This document shows, in pieces, positions 24,801 to 37,771 of a stretch of DNA of 64,000 bases (within the stretch, counting starts at the first letter, position 1; each line of letters begins with the position of its first letter). This DNA is from Torreya grandis (taxonomy: Eukaryota; Streptophyta; Pinopsida; Cupressales; Taxaceae), in assembly GCA_037957365.1 (NCBI GenBank), contig JARHVA010000459.1:1454501-1518500 (forward strand). The letters are read 5' to 3'. Under the pieces are notes generated by a model. It worked only from the letters and a program-made list of their open reading frames with translations. It was not told the origin of the DNA and ran no database searches. The translations under genes and the position numbers were made by a program.

Positions 24801-25860
24801 TATAAGAAAGAGGGATCTCAGTAATGGCCTAAATTTTGGATGGATAAACTTTAATTCCCTTGTGATAAATAATGAAGCTTGATAAATTTTTAAATGTAAT
24901 TCCAAAAACACACTTATTTGTGTTCAATCATACTTTGTATTCATGAAGCCCTAAAAATATTATTCTTAGTAATTTAGGATGATCTGCATAGGTTCTTAAT
25001 TTACCTAGAATGTCATCTAAATAATCCTCAATAATCTCATGCATAAGATCATGTAGAATAGCTATCATTTCACATTTACATGTAGCTCTATAATTTTTTA
25101 ATCCAAATGACATGACTTGGTAAAAAAATGTTCCCTATGAAGTTGTGAATTCTATTTTATGTTAATCCCCTGTAGTAATATTGATTTGATTATAACCAAA
25201 TAAGCCATCCATAAGAGATAACATCTTGTAACCTATTTTAAAATCAACTATCATATCTATGTTGGGTAGTGGAAAACCATCCTTCATATAAGCTTTGTTA
25301 AGGTCTCTAAAATATGTGCATATCTATATACCCACTAGCATCTTATTGACTAGTAAAATATTGGAAATATAATATACATAAGGAATAGTCTTAATAAAAC
25401 CTACCGTAAGTAAATTTTCTAATTTTGTTTTGACTAAGATGGAAATTCATAGATGCATATTTTGTAGTTTATGTTTAATATGTTTAGCATCTAGGTATAT
25501 AACCAAATGATGCACTACCAAATAAGGATCTAAACCCATCATATCAGCATATGACTAATTCAATATATCAATCAATTCTATTATAATAATAATAAGCAAT
25601 TCACATTCCTCTAGAGTGAGATGCATTCCAAGTTTGATCATATTAGGATCCTCATGTGTGCCAATATAAACTTTTATAATATCTTCCACAAGAAGAGTGG
25701 ATTTATCTTCTAGTATTATGGGTAAGGGATGTAATTGATCTTCTAGGTCTGAATTTGGGCTATTATAGCCACCCATGTAAGAAGAATCATAATCATTTTT
25801 ATTAGGTAAATAATAATAGGCAATTAGATGTGGATTTTTTAGGACCATTCTCTCAAAAAA
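24801..25860 (-). pseudogene. Tat element reverse transcriptase with pre-RT linker
   Basis: The linker (25848-25555) is open for 97 codons and reads LVEDIIKVYIGTHEDPNMIK and LTLEECELLI, typical of the acidic region before Tat RTs, followed by SYADMMGLDPYLVVHHL. RT motifs follow. They include VGFIKTIPYVYYISNILLV, CTYFRDLNKAYMKDGFPLPN, SLMDGLFGYNQI with the first catalytic Asp, and MSFGLKN near 25113. The polymerase box EDYLDDILGKL (about 25035-25000) is intact. HPKLLRIIFLGLHEYKV and NTNKCVFGIT end the palm and thumb. Stops and drift make it inactive. Confidence 0.85.
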
Positions 25861-27400
25861 TTTAAGATATTTAGGATTGATTTATTCTCTAAGTAACAAT
25901 CATGGACTTGTGGAACCTTGGGTTTCCTATGAAGGATAGTGAACTTGCCCATCTAGTGGTGCCTAAAACATGATTTCACTAATGGACTTGTCATTTTATT
26001 TAATATTTTCTTGATTCTAAAGTTCCTTAGAGAGGTTTTGACTTAAGGATCTCAATTTTTATTTTTATTTTTACTATGACCAACGAAGTTCAACCACTCC
26101 CTAAAGTAGGCTTCAATGTCCAAAGTGTAAACAAATCCTTGCTTGTGGTCACCCACCATAAATCATCTCTTAAACCCATAAATTCTAAAATGGATTCTTC
26201 ATTTGAAGTGTGATATCTTGGTCTTGTTGGTCTCAATCAATGAGGTCAATATAATGGATATTAAGGGGCAATTTTGAAAAAACATAAATAATAAGAATAG
26301 AATGGGAATCAAATAAAATGGTTTTGGCAAGCTCATTATAAATTCTATAAAAGGTCTCTATGTCACTATTGGGAATATCATCATAAAAACAAAAATTGGA
26401 TCACTTTTAAGATGTGTGGGGATAACCTTAGGTGATTTTTAACCAATACTTTAAATACTTACATGCTTAGTTTGAAGAATAGGATCTAGTTGCCTTGTTC
26501 CTTTGCTCCCAAGATTTTGCCTTTATAAGCTTGATTTTTCATGATTATATTTCAGATGGGATACCTTTTTTCTTTGAAAACAAGGATCAAAACCTTCACT
26601 ACACAACCATAATTCATATATTTTTTATATATTATGGATTAAATGATTTTATTGGGATAAATGGTATATACCCTTTAGGGTGAGATTATACCTTCTTCTT
26701 AATCCATTCTATACCATGGGATTGGGTGATCTAGGGAGTTTAGAAATATGAAAAGAATTATGATACTATATATGCCAAGTCCCTTGTCATTAATATTTAA
26801 AGGAGAATAATGTAGTGGGGGAAGAGGTGTAAGTTGAAATATGAAGTAAGGGTATTGGGATCAGGATAATTAGATTTAGATGGATTAGATATCACTTTCT
26901 TTCCTTTTATGAAAATGTGCTTAGAACTAGGATAATAAGTGTATTGGTGGCCCTCTTCTTCAAAATGTTTACAATATTGATAAGTTTATGTATCCATAGG
27001 AATAGTGACCTCCATTTTCTAATGGATAAATTTTATGCATTGATGTAGCATGGAGGTAACTACACATATCTCATAGATCCATGAGTGGCCAAGGAGGAGG
27101 TTATATGGAAATTCAAGGTCAATAACATGACATATGGTATGATTAATGGAAGGGCCAACCTAGATAGGTAAGGAAATTATATTTATTCACTACTTTTCAG
27201 TATTATCATATCCTTTATTGGTGATGGTATCATTATTCAAATCTATTGTAGTGTATCTTAAATGTTGGACTAACTTTAATGGAACAATATTCAGGACAGA
27301 ACCATTATGTATGAGTACCTAATTGATATTATGGTGGGTAATGGTGATTTCAATGTATAAGTAATTTATATGTGAAGAACCAAGGGTTGACAAGTCACTT
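25861..27400 (-). pseudogene. Tat element protease region and linker to RT
   Basis: The minus frame near 27310 reads VLIHNGSVLNIVPLKLVQHL. In Tat proteases this is a DNGSALN-like motif, so the catalytic Asp is His here. Further along are YDNTEK, SLPI, VGPSINHTICHVIDLEFPYN, then LLLGHSWIYE near 27105. These are the conserved later motifs of the Tat protease domain. Downstream (26950-25861) is a poorly conserved linker with a Cys/His remnant near 26970. The protease would process gag-pol; it is dead here. Confidence 0.75.
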
Positions 27401-28639
27401 TGATCAAATGTAAGTTATGGGATCAGAAATAAATTTCCTACCAATACTTAGAATTTATCAAGTTTAATATTGTTAGGAACCTTAGAATATCTCAAAAGAT
27501 CATATAAAATATCTTTATGGAGTTGATATGTACACAAAATATCCAAGATGGAAATATATGCTGGTGTCTAGTTTAGTTGATCCACAAGACCATACTACTT
27601 TGTGATAGGAGGTGAATATTTGGGTTTGGCTTGATTCTTAGTAGGATTGGAAGTATAAGGTTGATTTATATTATCAAGAATAGATCTAGGTCCTTGAAGG
27701 GTAATTTTAGGGTGTCAAGTTGTAACAACATAATCTTGAGTATGGATAAGATTATGGGAATTAAAAGAATAATAGATAGGTCCTATGATGGTATATCTTG
27801 AATGAGAATTATGTGGAGGAAGAACTCCTAGAATAGATGGACCTGATCCTATAATGGAGGGATATACATTTTAGGAATTATTTGAATAATGATTGATTAT
27901 GATCATGTCCACATAATTTTCCATGATACATCCCACCACATTGTAATCATAGGGGGTATCATGTTAATCAACATTGTTATCCTAGGAACCCTTATTTTGA
28001 TTATGATTATTATCCTATTGATGTTTTCATTGTTTATTTTTATTAGTATTGTGCTGAGGAAAAGAGTCTCTATAAATCCCCGTGTTCTTATTAGAATGGG
28101 ATGATACATTTTTTAATTCAATCTCCCCTATTTATAACTTAGCTTGGATAATATGTCTAAGTTTCACATATATATGAATACCATGGCCTGTTATATGATG
28201 ATACTCATAATACTTATTGTCTTATTACCACTCAAGTTTGGGTTGAATTTCATCAAATACTTTAGTATTAGGCCAAGTAATCATATTTTTGGTGAGTAGC
28301 TTTTGAAATACTACCTTAATAGTATCTTCAAGATTATCAAATGGTCTTTTGTTAAACTAATTCCTTAGAGGAGGAAACCTATGAAAAGAAAGTGATTGTG
28401 GTAGAGGAGCCTTATTCACTAGCAGTGATTGAACCAGGTGAACATCTCTTAATTTTTTTACTCTATTACCAACCACATTCTTATTATGATTAAAGGTTTT
28501 GGGCTTATCTTCCACACTTTTTGGATTTTGGGTTGACATTTGATTTTGATTTTGGGTTTGGGTTTGATGTTTAGATTGAGTTTGTGAATAAATGTTGATC
28601 AATACTTTATCAATAAGTGCCTTTTATATTTAAACTCCT
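27401..28639 (-). pseudogene. Tat element gag C-terminal linker, Asn/Gln-rich
   Basis: The only clear open piece is 28602-28357 (81 codons), with a Gln/Asn/Thr-rich run (SQTQSKHQTQTQNQNQM) and a basic end. Regions of this kind link the capsid part of gag to the protease in Tat elements. The rest, 27401-28350, is broken and holds no motif that I can name. Confidence 0.5.
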
Positions 28640-30187
28640 TTGTGAATTACTTAATCAAATTTGTTTAAACAATGCAATCTAAGGTTAAGATTCAATTATA
28701 AATTTAAATTTTTCATGAATATGTTCTCTATATCATCATCAATAATATAATGTGGAAATATATTATCCAATGTTATCCATCATTGGATATAAGATGAAAA
28801 TCTCTCTCCACCTCATTTTTTGATATTACACAAGTAACCATAGTCAAATCATGCTCAATTTTATTTGAGAAGTGTTTAATAAATTTATTTCATAAATCAT
28901 CAAAATTTGTGACATAACCCATTCAGATATGCATGAACCACTCCAAAGCTTGCCCATCCAAGCTCCATGAGAAAAGGTGAAATAGAAAATTGGGGTCATA
29001 ACCTACTTATTTGCATGCGACAAAAAAATCCTTTAGGTGATCCCTTGAGGCACCATTTCTTTTATACTTGCCAAATTTAGGGATCTCAAAATGAGATAGG
29101 AAGGGTATCTATAATATAATTGCATCAAATGGATATGAATATATTTGATCTAACACATACTTTTGGCACTAATTGTCTACTTGTAATCTTTAAATTACAT
29201 CCTTTATATCCTACCACTCATGAGGAAATAATTATTTTGGGATGTAGGTGGGGGAATGTATAGCTGAGAATGAAATTATGGATTAGCTAGATTTGTCTAA
29301 ACTCTTTACACCACCCTATTAGGATTATTACTCATGTTGCTAAGATTTAATTGATTAGGAGGGACTTGTTGTTGATTAGGATTTAAAGATGGAATGTATA
29401 CTCATTGATGCATAGGAGGAATCTATTATATGAGTAAGTAGTTATTATTTATTGGTGGGAATTCATTGTTGATTATAACTAACTTGTTGTTTAGATGGAA
29501 CTCATTGATGTGTACTAGACAAGACCTGATGGGTATTGGAGAGAACTAGATTAGCTTATAAGGGTTATGTTTGGGGATATGTGAGTTGGAAGGGATACTC
29601 TATCTTGATAGGGACTTGTTCAAAATGAATTGAGTTATGTATTTATTGAGGGTGGATTTGTTTAGATAGGATTTTGAGGGTGGGATTAACAAAAACTTGA
29701 TGGGGATTAGGAAATGTTTGTTTTGGACTCTCAATAACCTATTGTGAGGAATGTACAGGTATATTTTATTTGGGAATGGTGGATGTCTCTAGAGTATAAA
29801 ATGTATCAACCAATGAATATTTAACCTAATGCTTAATAGGTTGATTTAAATCTATAATTGGGGACTTAGAAACTAGAGTAGTAAATATTAAAGCTAAAAG
29901 ATCAGTCAACACTTTACCAACTTATTATAATTGGGATACAATGGTAAGCAAAACTTGGGGTGGAGAAACAAGTAGTTCCTTCCCATTTATAGATGTTTAT
30001 AGGAAAGATGGTGTTTGAAAAATTATTGGACCATGGATAAAATAAGGTAAATCCTTAGTGCACTTTATGATTTCAATGGTATTATATGGTTGAGATGTCT
30101 TAATATTATGCAAGTTATCTATAAGATAATGAGGGGTGACATTAGTACCCATCTCTAATAAGTGCAAGAGAGATTCATCTATATTCT
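28640..30187 (-). pseudogene. Tat element gag, 5' part missing
   Basis: The capsid-like core (about 29120-28930 on the minus strand) reads FEIPKFGKYKRNGASRDHLK, then DFFVACK, then YDPNFLFHLFSWSLDGQALE and WFMHI. This is the retrotransposon-gag pattern of Tat elements, with Trp and the SL-GxALxW motif. The part upstream (29150-30187) is Pro/Gln-poor now because Gln codons have become stops, but it reads on as the N-terminal gag region. The LTR1 insertion at 30188 removes the start. The part 29213-30187 is duplicated at 57611-58564. Confidence 0.75.
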
Positions 30188-33100
30188 TGTGGACTAAATT
30201 TGACCTAAGGTCAAATTTAGTCAAAACCCCTAGCATATTCAAATTCTTCATATAGTATTCTAAGTCATAAAATGCTCACCATGGTATTAGAGAGAAGTCT
30301 AGTCATGTTTTGAAGGTCACTTAATGTGTTTTAAACCTTGGTAACTTTTGTCATTTATATTAATGATCTCTTGGCCACCTTTTGGTCATCAAGATGAATC
30401 GTAAAGTTTCATATCATAATGAAAATGTTTCAACAGGATATAGAATGTACCATATGTTAGATAAGTGTCAAGGAATAGTTTAAAACTAACATGTTACAAG
30501 TTCAACATTAAAAGTACGATCACTTGGAAAAGAGGATTTTTTGATGTTGTATAGACCACATAGCTTAGTTGGCACATGGGAAGGCTTTAGGGAATTCTAT
30601 AGAGATCCCCAAAACTCAATTCCAATTTTAAGAGGTTCAAACAGGTCCAAAAATGGTAAAACTCAACCCCTCATTCTCATTGCTCTCTTGGACAAGTCAA
30701 GATAGGTCAGTAATTTTATGTTAGTATGGATAGGAGAAAAAGAGTTAGTCTAAATGAATGTGGTGGATTATATTAGTCCCTTTTTACTTATATTTCATGG
30801 TAATAGTTTCTATTTTGGTTCTCTATACTCTATGAATAATATTTAAGATTATTGATGCCTTCAAGTTACTTACATAACCTTAACACCTCAATTTTTATCA
30901 TCTTTTGCATTGGTTTTTATGAAACAATTGGTGTATGCAAGTTAAAATATCATGTTCATAATTTTCATGTTGTTTATAACCTATTTTTCATGTGTGGTTA
31001 TGAAGGTATAGTCAAAATCATCTCTTTATGTTTCAATGAAGTTTGTAGAACAATGTTTTCTAGAATAATGTCTCATTAGTTGTAGAGCTTACCCTTCTGT
31101 GAGTAGTTATAGGTCAAGGATAACATTTTGTTTCTAATATAAAAGAGTATGGTTTATTGTATTCTCCATATAAAATTTTGGTCTCAAAAGGATCATTGAT
31201 TGAATGTAGCATCTTCAACACTTGATACAGTCAAGCACTAAAAGTGTACCTTAGACAGTGAATGAGTGATAGGTTTGAACATTCTTTGACATTGAAAGTG
31301 CATTGAATATTTCAATATTTACATGATATAAAACCATTATAAGTTTTAAAGGTGATATAAGAGATCTAATAAGCCTAAAAAATATTATAGATAGTCTGAT
31401 TTCTTTACAAGTGACCTATAGTCAAGCTGAGGTTTTTTCCCTAAACAAAGAGATTCATGAGTTTTTGAAGCCTCAGAGTCATTAATAATTTAGTGAGAGT
31501 TTTTAGATATTGGTCCAAAAACCTAAAAGATTTTGTATACAGTCATATTCAACCTTTTAGACAGTTGTATATAACCAAAACTAAATAAAATTATTAAATG
31601 AGATGATTTACCTTAACTTCTCTAAAAGGGTATTTTGCTCATTCAAAATGTCATTCTATTAATGAAGGTAAATGATGTCTATGTGAGTCTAATGGTTTCC
31701 CCCTTGTGGCCTAGACATATATATAACATACAAACATAAAAGCAGGTTGTTTAAAAAAGATAAATTGATGATATATTATATTTTTAACTTAGTCAAAATC
31801 TTCTTAGAGACACTCAATTATTACTATGTCAAAATCCACATGAACCTATAACTTGTAGTGACACTAGTGGGTTGATGGTGAGAGATGATTGTATGATCCC
31901 AAGGCATGAAATGAGCTCAAACAGGTATGAAATGATCTAAATAACCATATATTTAATCAATTAATCTAATTTAGTTCTTAAACACTAATTATTAACTATA
32001 ATAACCCTTTTTTTCCTTAGTGAGACACCTATAGTCTGACTACAGACTCATTCTAGCTAGTGGAGAGATATAGTTTGAAAGGTTAACAAAGCTATAAGAT
32101 AGAATAATCATGTATAAATAATTATCATAATGATAATATAATATTATATGTGATACTTATACAAATTAAATAGGATAAATAAAAATGAACAAGTTTCAAA
32201 CCTCAACCTACAGTAAACTAAAACCCTGCATAGTCACTAGGCTTAAGAAGCTAATTTTGGGATTTGAAGTGTTGAGAGCTTTGCAAGCATGATCTAGCTT
32301 TAAAAATTGGTGTATAGTGTCAAAATGACATATTTTATCCCTCCATAGTATCACTTTTATTATAAAAATAGGGGAGGTTCCCTCTCTTTTATCTCAAACC
32401 AAAGGCACTCTTTGAGCAAGCCACGTATAGGTTTAGTACATAAAAGGTGAGAGGATGAAATTACAGAGTCTTAATGATTTTAGGATTATTTTTAAGGTTT
32501 TTTTAAGGTAAAAAAAAGTTTGAATAATTACCTAAATTAATTGGAAACTTGTACAGGTAGTTACAAGCTCAAATACATAGTCTAGGTCTATTAGGCTTAT
32601 AACTAAGCCTAAACCCTCAGGATTCCAAAATCCATTCATATGATCATGATATCTCTCAAATAAAATTGATTAATTTCAAGGGAGAGTGTAGGATTATTAA
32701 TATCCACTAGGTTGCATAAAATAATCTAGGATTGGTCATTTTGGCCGAATCTTTTCTCAAGCCTACTTAGAACACATTTAAGGAGATCAAAAGCCAATTT
32801 CATTTACTCATATATGTATAGATGGTATACATGGTGCCTAAATAATATATGGATATTTGAGTGGTATTCTTAACATGGTCTCAGGGAAATTATTTTTAAG
32901 GTTAAGCATGTAGATTTTATGAATCATTGTTAAGAAGCTATATGAATTAAAACCCTCCTAAAACCCTTACATGAACCTGATGGAAAAATAATGAGGGGAT
33001 ATGAATATAAAATTAAAAAAAATTTCATGAAAGTGTTTTTTACATGTTTATCACTCTCTCAAACTCCTTGACATCTAATTATTTCATATTATCACTTATA

Positions 33101-33833
33101 CAAATAGACCTAATAATGGGTTTTTTTACAAGTTTTGATGTGTTTCATTGGCACAAAAGGGAATAAGTGAATGAAATCCATTAATGGAGGTGTTTATGGA
33201 TGTTTTATAACTCCTATTATTCATATATCACATAATTTAATCATTTAAAACTCTCTATTATACCATTCATTGTTGGCATTCTAAATAAGATAGTGAGAAA
33301 ACAAAGTGATTGCCTAAGTGTGATAGTGAAAAGAGTAACATTAAATATTTTAAAATTTATTTGATAGACAAAAAGATAGAGATATTTTAATTATATTTAT
33401 TTATTTTATATAATAATCTTTCTTGTAAAACTACAAGTCACTTAAGTGATTAGTGTGAATATTCAAGCCTAGAGGGCTAATGAGTGACTGCAGACAATGA
33501 AAAACAAGTGTGTAATAAAAGTTCACTAATTGGAGAGGCATATAGATTATTTTCATAATAATATTTCCAACTCCTTAATTTATATCATATGTTCAAGTCC
33601 TTCTAATTTATTTAAATATATATGAACTACTCATCGTCATGAGGATAATTTTAAAGGACATTAAGAGTCTCCATGCTAACTTGAGGAAGGCACTATGTTT
33701 AAAATTTACACATGTTCATGAAAAATTATTGACCTATTTTCCAACTAATTATATTTAATTATAATTGGTTTTTAAGTATTGACACTTGGCCTTGTGACCC
33801 TTGAAATTCACTCTATCTCTCTCCTCTCATATG

Positions 33834-33895
33834 CTCTATATATGCAAGCCTTTTTGGCTTTTTAACGAATCCACAATTAGTATGGTGAAGCCCTA
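33834..33895 (+). promoter_or_regulatory. LTR1 core promoter: TATA box and downstream 15-bp motif
   Basis: CTCTATATATGCAAG at 33834-33848 is the TATA box. The word TATGGTGAAGCCCTA at 33881-33895, 45 bp further on, is identical to a word 46 bp after the TATA box of LTR2 (51004-51018). The start of transcription should lie between them. In the copy at 62200-62270 the TATA box is kept and the motif has two changes. Confidence 0.65.
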
Positions 33896-33922
33896 ATAGT
33901 TTGACATCTTGATTTCAATTTG

Positions 33923-33928
33923 AATAAA
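33923..33928 (+). promoter_or_regulatory. Putative polyadenylation signal of LTR1
   Basis: AATAAA lies about 85 bp after the TATA box. This would define the end of a short R region, as in other plant LTRs. It is kept in the copy at 62296-62301. Confidence 0.5.
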
Positions 33929-34520
33929 GTTATGAAACTTTTTTTTATCTCTTTAATCTCTTTCTTACGTGTTTCAAGTAGTTTATGTGGTTGACAAGTG
34001 ATGAATATCGTCTCCTTGCTTTCATTCTTCTCTTGCATGTTTTGAGTGTGATACCTCTTCTAATAGGTCTCATGAAGTCTATGTGTTTGTTAACTATGTT
34101 TTGAAGTGTGATATTTATTAGTATTATATATGATTATACATTATTTTCACCCACTTATATATATGCATATCAATTTTCCTCCATTCAGAAACACTTATGC
34201 TAGAAGGATATAGAGTTGAGGTCAATTTTAGCAGTCTTCTTTCTTAGTGAAAATGAAAGTGTGTTTCATGGACTTATATTTATTTCATCACATTCATTAG
34301 TTTAGGTTTATTTATGTTTCATTATTCACTGTTCACCCCTAATAGTTATTAGCCTACTTTAGTGTGTCAGTCTAAAAGATAGATCAAGGGAGCTAGCCTT
34401 TTTAAATCTAGAGATATATCTCTTGTATTAGATTATCTAGTGCAAAGATAGTTCTATGTTATCCCAAATTTGAGAATGTCTACTTGACTTATCTAGGGTG
34501 AAAATTTGGGCTATAACAGT

Positions 34521-34560
34521 TCTATCATGCCTAGTGGGACATGAGGTCCAAAAATGTTTT
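34521..34560 (+). other. Putative primer-binding region of LTR1
   Basis: Directly after the LTR end the sequence reads CATGCCTAGTGGGACATGAG then GTCC. A similar block (CATGCTTGGTGAGACTAGAG) follows the 5' LTR of LTR2 at 51649. The conserved position just inside the 5' LTR suggests the primer-binding site and leader. I cannot match it to a specific tRNA. Confidence 0.4.
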
Positions 34561-34769
34561 TCAAGGTGGATGTTGGCTTTGACAAAAAGGAGCTATAACA
34601 ATCCACTTCTTGCAATATCTAGCAACTCCAACATTTTAATCTTGCTTTCAGACTAGTGCATTATTTAATTCCTAAGGTAAACATAAGGTTTATTAAAAAA
34701 TTAATTCATTTTTATTTCTGAGAGCATCCTCATTATTCATACAAGGAAAACATATTTTCTAGCACCCAT

Positions 34770-36330
34770 CCCTATCTAAAGAAGTCATATCTTTCTCACA
34801 AGCCTATAAGAAAATTCTTGATTAACCCATTCTTGAAAATTCATAAAGCTACCATGGAAAGTAACCTTAATTTTATTACCTTAAATGGATATATTCCTCT
34901 AATTATTTCCCACTATGCTTATATCCCTATATATTCCCTCAAAAATGTTCCATCATACATTATTGAGACTTCCATTACCCCTATTAATCATATTAGAAAT
35001 ATTGCTAACTTTTGAATTATCCATCACATCATTGAATAGAACATAGCGATCATATTTATGGTTTTATTGTTTAAGCATAAATCTATTTATTAGTATTTTA
35101 CTTTGGCACCTGAATCAATCACCACATGGTATGAGTTGGGTGATGTAATGAGGACAAGATTTGAGGACAAAAGGGAAAACTTATCATTGACTGAACAACT
35201 GACCTAAATAAGGAGAGCATATAAATAATTTGTTCAAGAATTCAACATAAGATTTTAGAATACATGGGATAGGATCTCAAACTTGGTAAGACCCAAAGCT
35301 CACCATTATTTCCCTTTCCTTTACTATATTAAAGCTTTTGATAGTGGCATTTCAATGATGATACAAACTATGGGAGGTAACACTTTTCCCAATGCCTATA
35401 AAGTGGCCAATAGGGTAGATAATTATTTTATTTAGGATAGGAATATTTACTCAATACCTCCCATGCCTCTATTCCCTTATTTGTAAACCCCTACACTTAT
35501 TGTTTCTCCCATTCCTACACTTGAACACAAGCTTGATGCCCCTAGTCAACCAAGTATGTTAAATGAGGTAGACAAGATGAGAGTTATAGAAAAAGAGATC
35601 TTAGGTCTAAAAAATATTATCCAATAGTATCAAGTAAAGCCTTTTCAAATCCACTATTAACCTAATCATTCCTACCCTAACTATCAAAGTAATAAACCAC
35701 CTTTCTAAGGTCATACTCAAAGTCAAGGGTAACTAGTTCAAACCAATTCATATAATGGATACAATCATAATCCTACTTCATCCTCAAGGGTATTAGTACC
35801 TACTATAAATAAGCTTTCCCAAGAGCATGATGGTTAGCCTTCATGGGATCAACCTTATGATCCATCTTCTTATGTCAATGAGTCCTTCAACCAAGCCTTC
35901 ATGACAAGTTTGGTAACTATGCCAGCTATAACTCAGGATAAAGTACCAAATGAAGGAGGAAATAATGGTAAGATTACTCAAGTGGGTTCTACATTGGTTA
36001 ATTGGTATCAATGTGATTCATGTATATTCAATCATCAATGAAGTCAAGCATAGATGTAGGTCCTATAATTATAAACACAAGGAGTAAGAGAAAGGTAGTT
36101 AAAGAAGTTCAAGGGGCTGTTAATAGTCAATAGATGAATGTTCAAACATCTCAAAGGGAAAATTTGTAAAATGTAGTTTGAAATACATAAGTAGCTCAAA
36201 GAGATCAGAATGTTAGAAGTGATTTCATACCTTAGAATTCTCAAAGTGTAGGTAGTCATATTTTTAATAGTGGACAAACAAAAGTAATTGGTCCTTTCAC
36301 TAATATTTTAGAGCAGATGAAGAGGTCTCA
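34770..36330 (+). pseudogene. LTR1 element gag
   Basis: The first in-frame ATG of the block is at 34854. The open stretch to 35015 is followed by the capsid motif APESITTWYELGDVMRTRFE near 35107. It continues with LSLTEQLT, AYK-stop-FVQEFNIRF and NTWDRISNLV, with stops only where Gln, Glu or Trp is expected. A coiled-coil helix (DKMRVIEKEILGLKN, about 35573-35620) and a Gln/Asn/Ser-rich linker follow. Near 36005-36040 WYQCDSCIFNHQ looks like half of a zinc knuckle. The copy at 63190 has a TAA directly after the ATG at 63227. Gag would form the particle. It looks like a Ty3/gypsy gag of the E2 type rather than the Tat type. Confidence 0.7.
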
Positions 36331-36379
36331 TGTGAATGTGTCAATGTGGGATACATTAAAAATACCTAGATAATTATAC

Positions 36380-36760
36380 CTACTTCAAGAAGAACTATCC
36401 AAGATTAGTTTGGAAACTAAATGGCCTAGTGGGAGTGAGGCAACTTTGATAAACACTTTGAATCCTAGTGAAGGACAATCAAGAAAAGTTAAAAATTTAT
36501 ACAAACCTCCTCCATTATATCTATCTATTATCATTGGATATGATTTGGTACATAGTTGTCTTATTGATAGTGGAGCTAGTACTTATGTAATTCCCAAGCA
36601 AGTGTCTAATAAATTTAACTTGAAGTATGAGCCTCATGCTATAAGAGTGATAAATTTTTGATGGGTCAGCTACCATGATAATTTGCATAATTAAAGGTTT
36701 ATAAATTGTCCTCCATGGTTATCCTACTTTCACCATTTATCAAGATGTTGTCCTCCATGC
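36380..36760 (+). pseudogene. LTR1 element aspartic protease
   Basis: The open frame 36410-36661 ends with YKPPPLYLSIIIGYDLVHSC, then LIDSGASTYVIPKQVSNKFN. The catalytic motif DSGAS is intact, and the N-terminal strand (PPPLYLSIIIG) matches retrotransposon proteases. The frame breaks at 36661. The flap and C-terminal part can be followed in another frame to about 36880 (LTLDWSYMGF). Confidence 0.75.
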
Positions 36761-37771
36761 TTATCCTACTTTGTTTATCAAGAGAATTCACTGCTAAGAT
36801 TAGAGGTTATCTAACTTTAGACTGGTCCTATATGGGATTTAAGACTAGATATGTTAAAAAATTGATAATAAAATCATAACCTCTCTCTAGTTTTCATGTA
36901 GATCCATATGTGCCCTATAATTCTAACATGAATTACAATGTCATTGATGAAGATGATCAACCTAGTGATCAAGAATATCTAATTCTCCTTGATAGCATAT
37001 CTAATTTGTATCTTTCTAAATAGGGAGTTGAGAAAGGTGGAATTGAATAAATAGACCTTGGTACTTATATCCTTCATGAATATTTTGATGGAGTCCTTGA
37101 GGTAGATCTCGATCATGTTCTAAAACAATTTTATGGGGTAACTATCTTGTACACATGGATGATGATGTTGAGATTTTAGCTATATAAAAGCATGATCGTC
37201 TTAGTGAACACTCATTTCTACCTACCAAAGAATATTATTCTCATGAACATGAACCCCAAGAGGAAGTAGATGATATGTGAAACAATTCAATGCCATTGTG
37301 CAGGAATTTGAGGAGTTGGGAAAGCTTGTAACTTTTCAAAAAGGGTATATATCTGATGATAAGTTCAATCATGATCTACATGAATATAAAGATGAGTGTG
37401 AGGTCTCTCCAAAGAAAATAATAACTTTGACACACCAAAAAGTGTTTGGTGAACAATAATATAGCCTTAAATCTTTCCAATAGAAGACATGTCATGTTGC
37501 AGATACATTTAAACTTAAAGAGTATTTCATGACTCCAAATGATTAGATTTAGGGTTTTCAAGTAGACATGACAAAGTCCACGCAAGATGGGAAGCCAAAC
37601 AAGACTCTTGGAGGGATAGATGGAGTGTTAATGATAACTCCAAGTGACACACTTGTAGTTAGTAGAAGATCTAAAGTTGGTAAGTCTTTTGACTATCTAT
37701 ATAAGTGTTTAATGACAAGTATGCATCATATGAAGGTTTGTTTTCTTGGAGCAGAAGTAATGAAAGAATAA
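36761..37771 (+). pseudogene. LTR1 element C-terminal region after the protease, unrecognised
   Basis: Coding continues in pieces. One acidic stretch reads YNVIDEDDQPSDQEYLILLD (about 36938-36997). An open block, 37277-37459, starts MKQFNAIVQEFEELGKLVTF. Another, 37568-37771, starts MTKSTQDGKPNKTLGGIDGV. No RT, RNase H or integrase motif is seen, and there is no room for them before the 3' LTR. The internal end of the element is thus a short acidic extension of unknown role. It may be what is left after deletion of pol, or an original feature of the non-autonomous family. Confidence 0.45.

Larger units (their letters stand above)
22422..30187 (-). mobile_element. Tat-like Ty3/gypsy element on the minus strand, cut in gag by LTR1
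   Basis: Reading the minus strand from 30187 down gives gag, an Asn/Gln-rich linker, protease, RT, classical RNase H, additional RNase H and integrase, ending at the stop at 22422-22424. This is the layout of Tat/Ogre-type elements. The 5' end of gag and the 5' LTR are missing because the LTR1 element is inserted at 30188. A second copy of the gag part (57611-58564) shows the same junction, which indicates duplication after the insertion. The element is dead, with many stops. Confidence 0.85.
30188..34520 (+). repeat. LTR1 5' LTR, about 4.3 kb
   Basis: It starts TGTGGACTAAATTTGACC within the Tat gag and ends near CTATAACA at 34511-34518, just before the primer-site region. It has a U3 of about 3.65 kb, a TATA box at 33836-33843, an AATAAA at 33923-33928 and a T-rich U5. 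The start is an imperfect inverted repeat that is perfect in the copy at 58567. The 3' LTR copy runs 38084-41274. The 75-codon frame at 30852 recurs in the copy at 59232 only because the LTRs are homologous. Confidence 0.85.

Noticed and set aside
27889..28109. Overlapping frames on both strands, rich in Ile
   Set aside because: They come from an AT-rich stretch of the Tat gag linker; neither carries a motif.
29997..30251. Minus-strand frame of 84 codons, with a sister of 81 codons at 58374-58619
   Set aside because: It crosses the Tat/LTR1 junction. The first codons come from LTR1 and the rest from Tat gag, so it is not a gene; the sister exists because of the duplication.
30852..31079. Plus-strand frame conserved at 59232-59462
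   Set aside because: Conservation reflects homologous LTR copies. The third copy near 38750 does not keep the frame.
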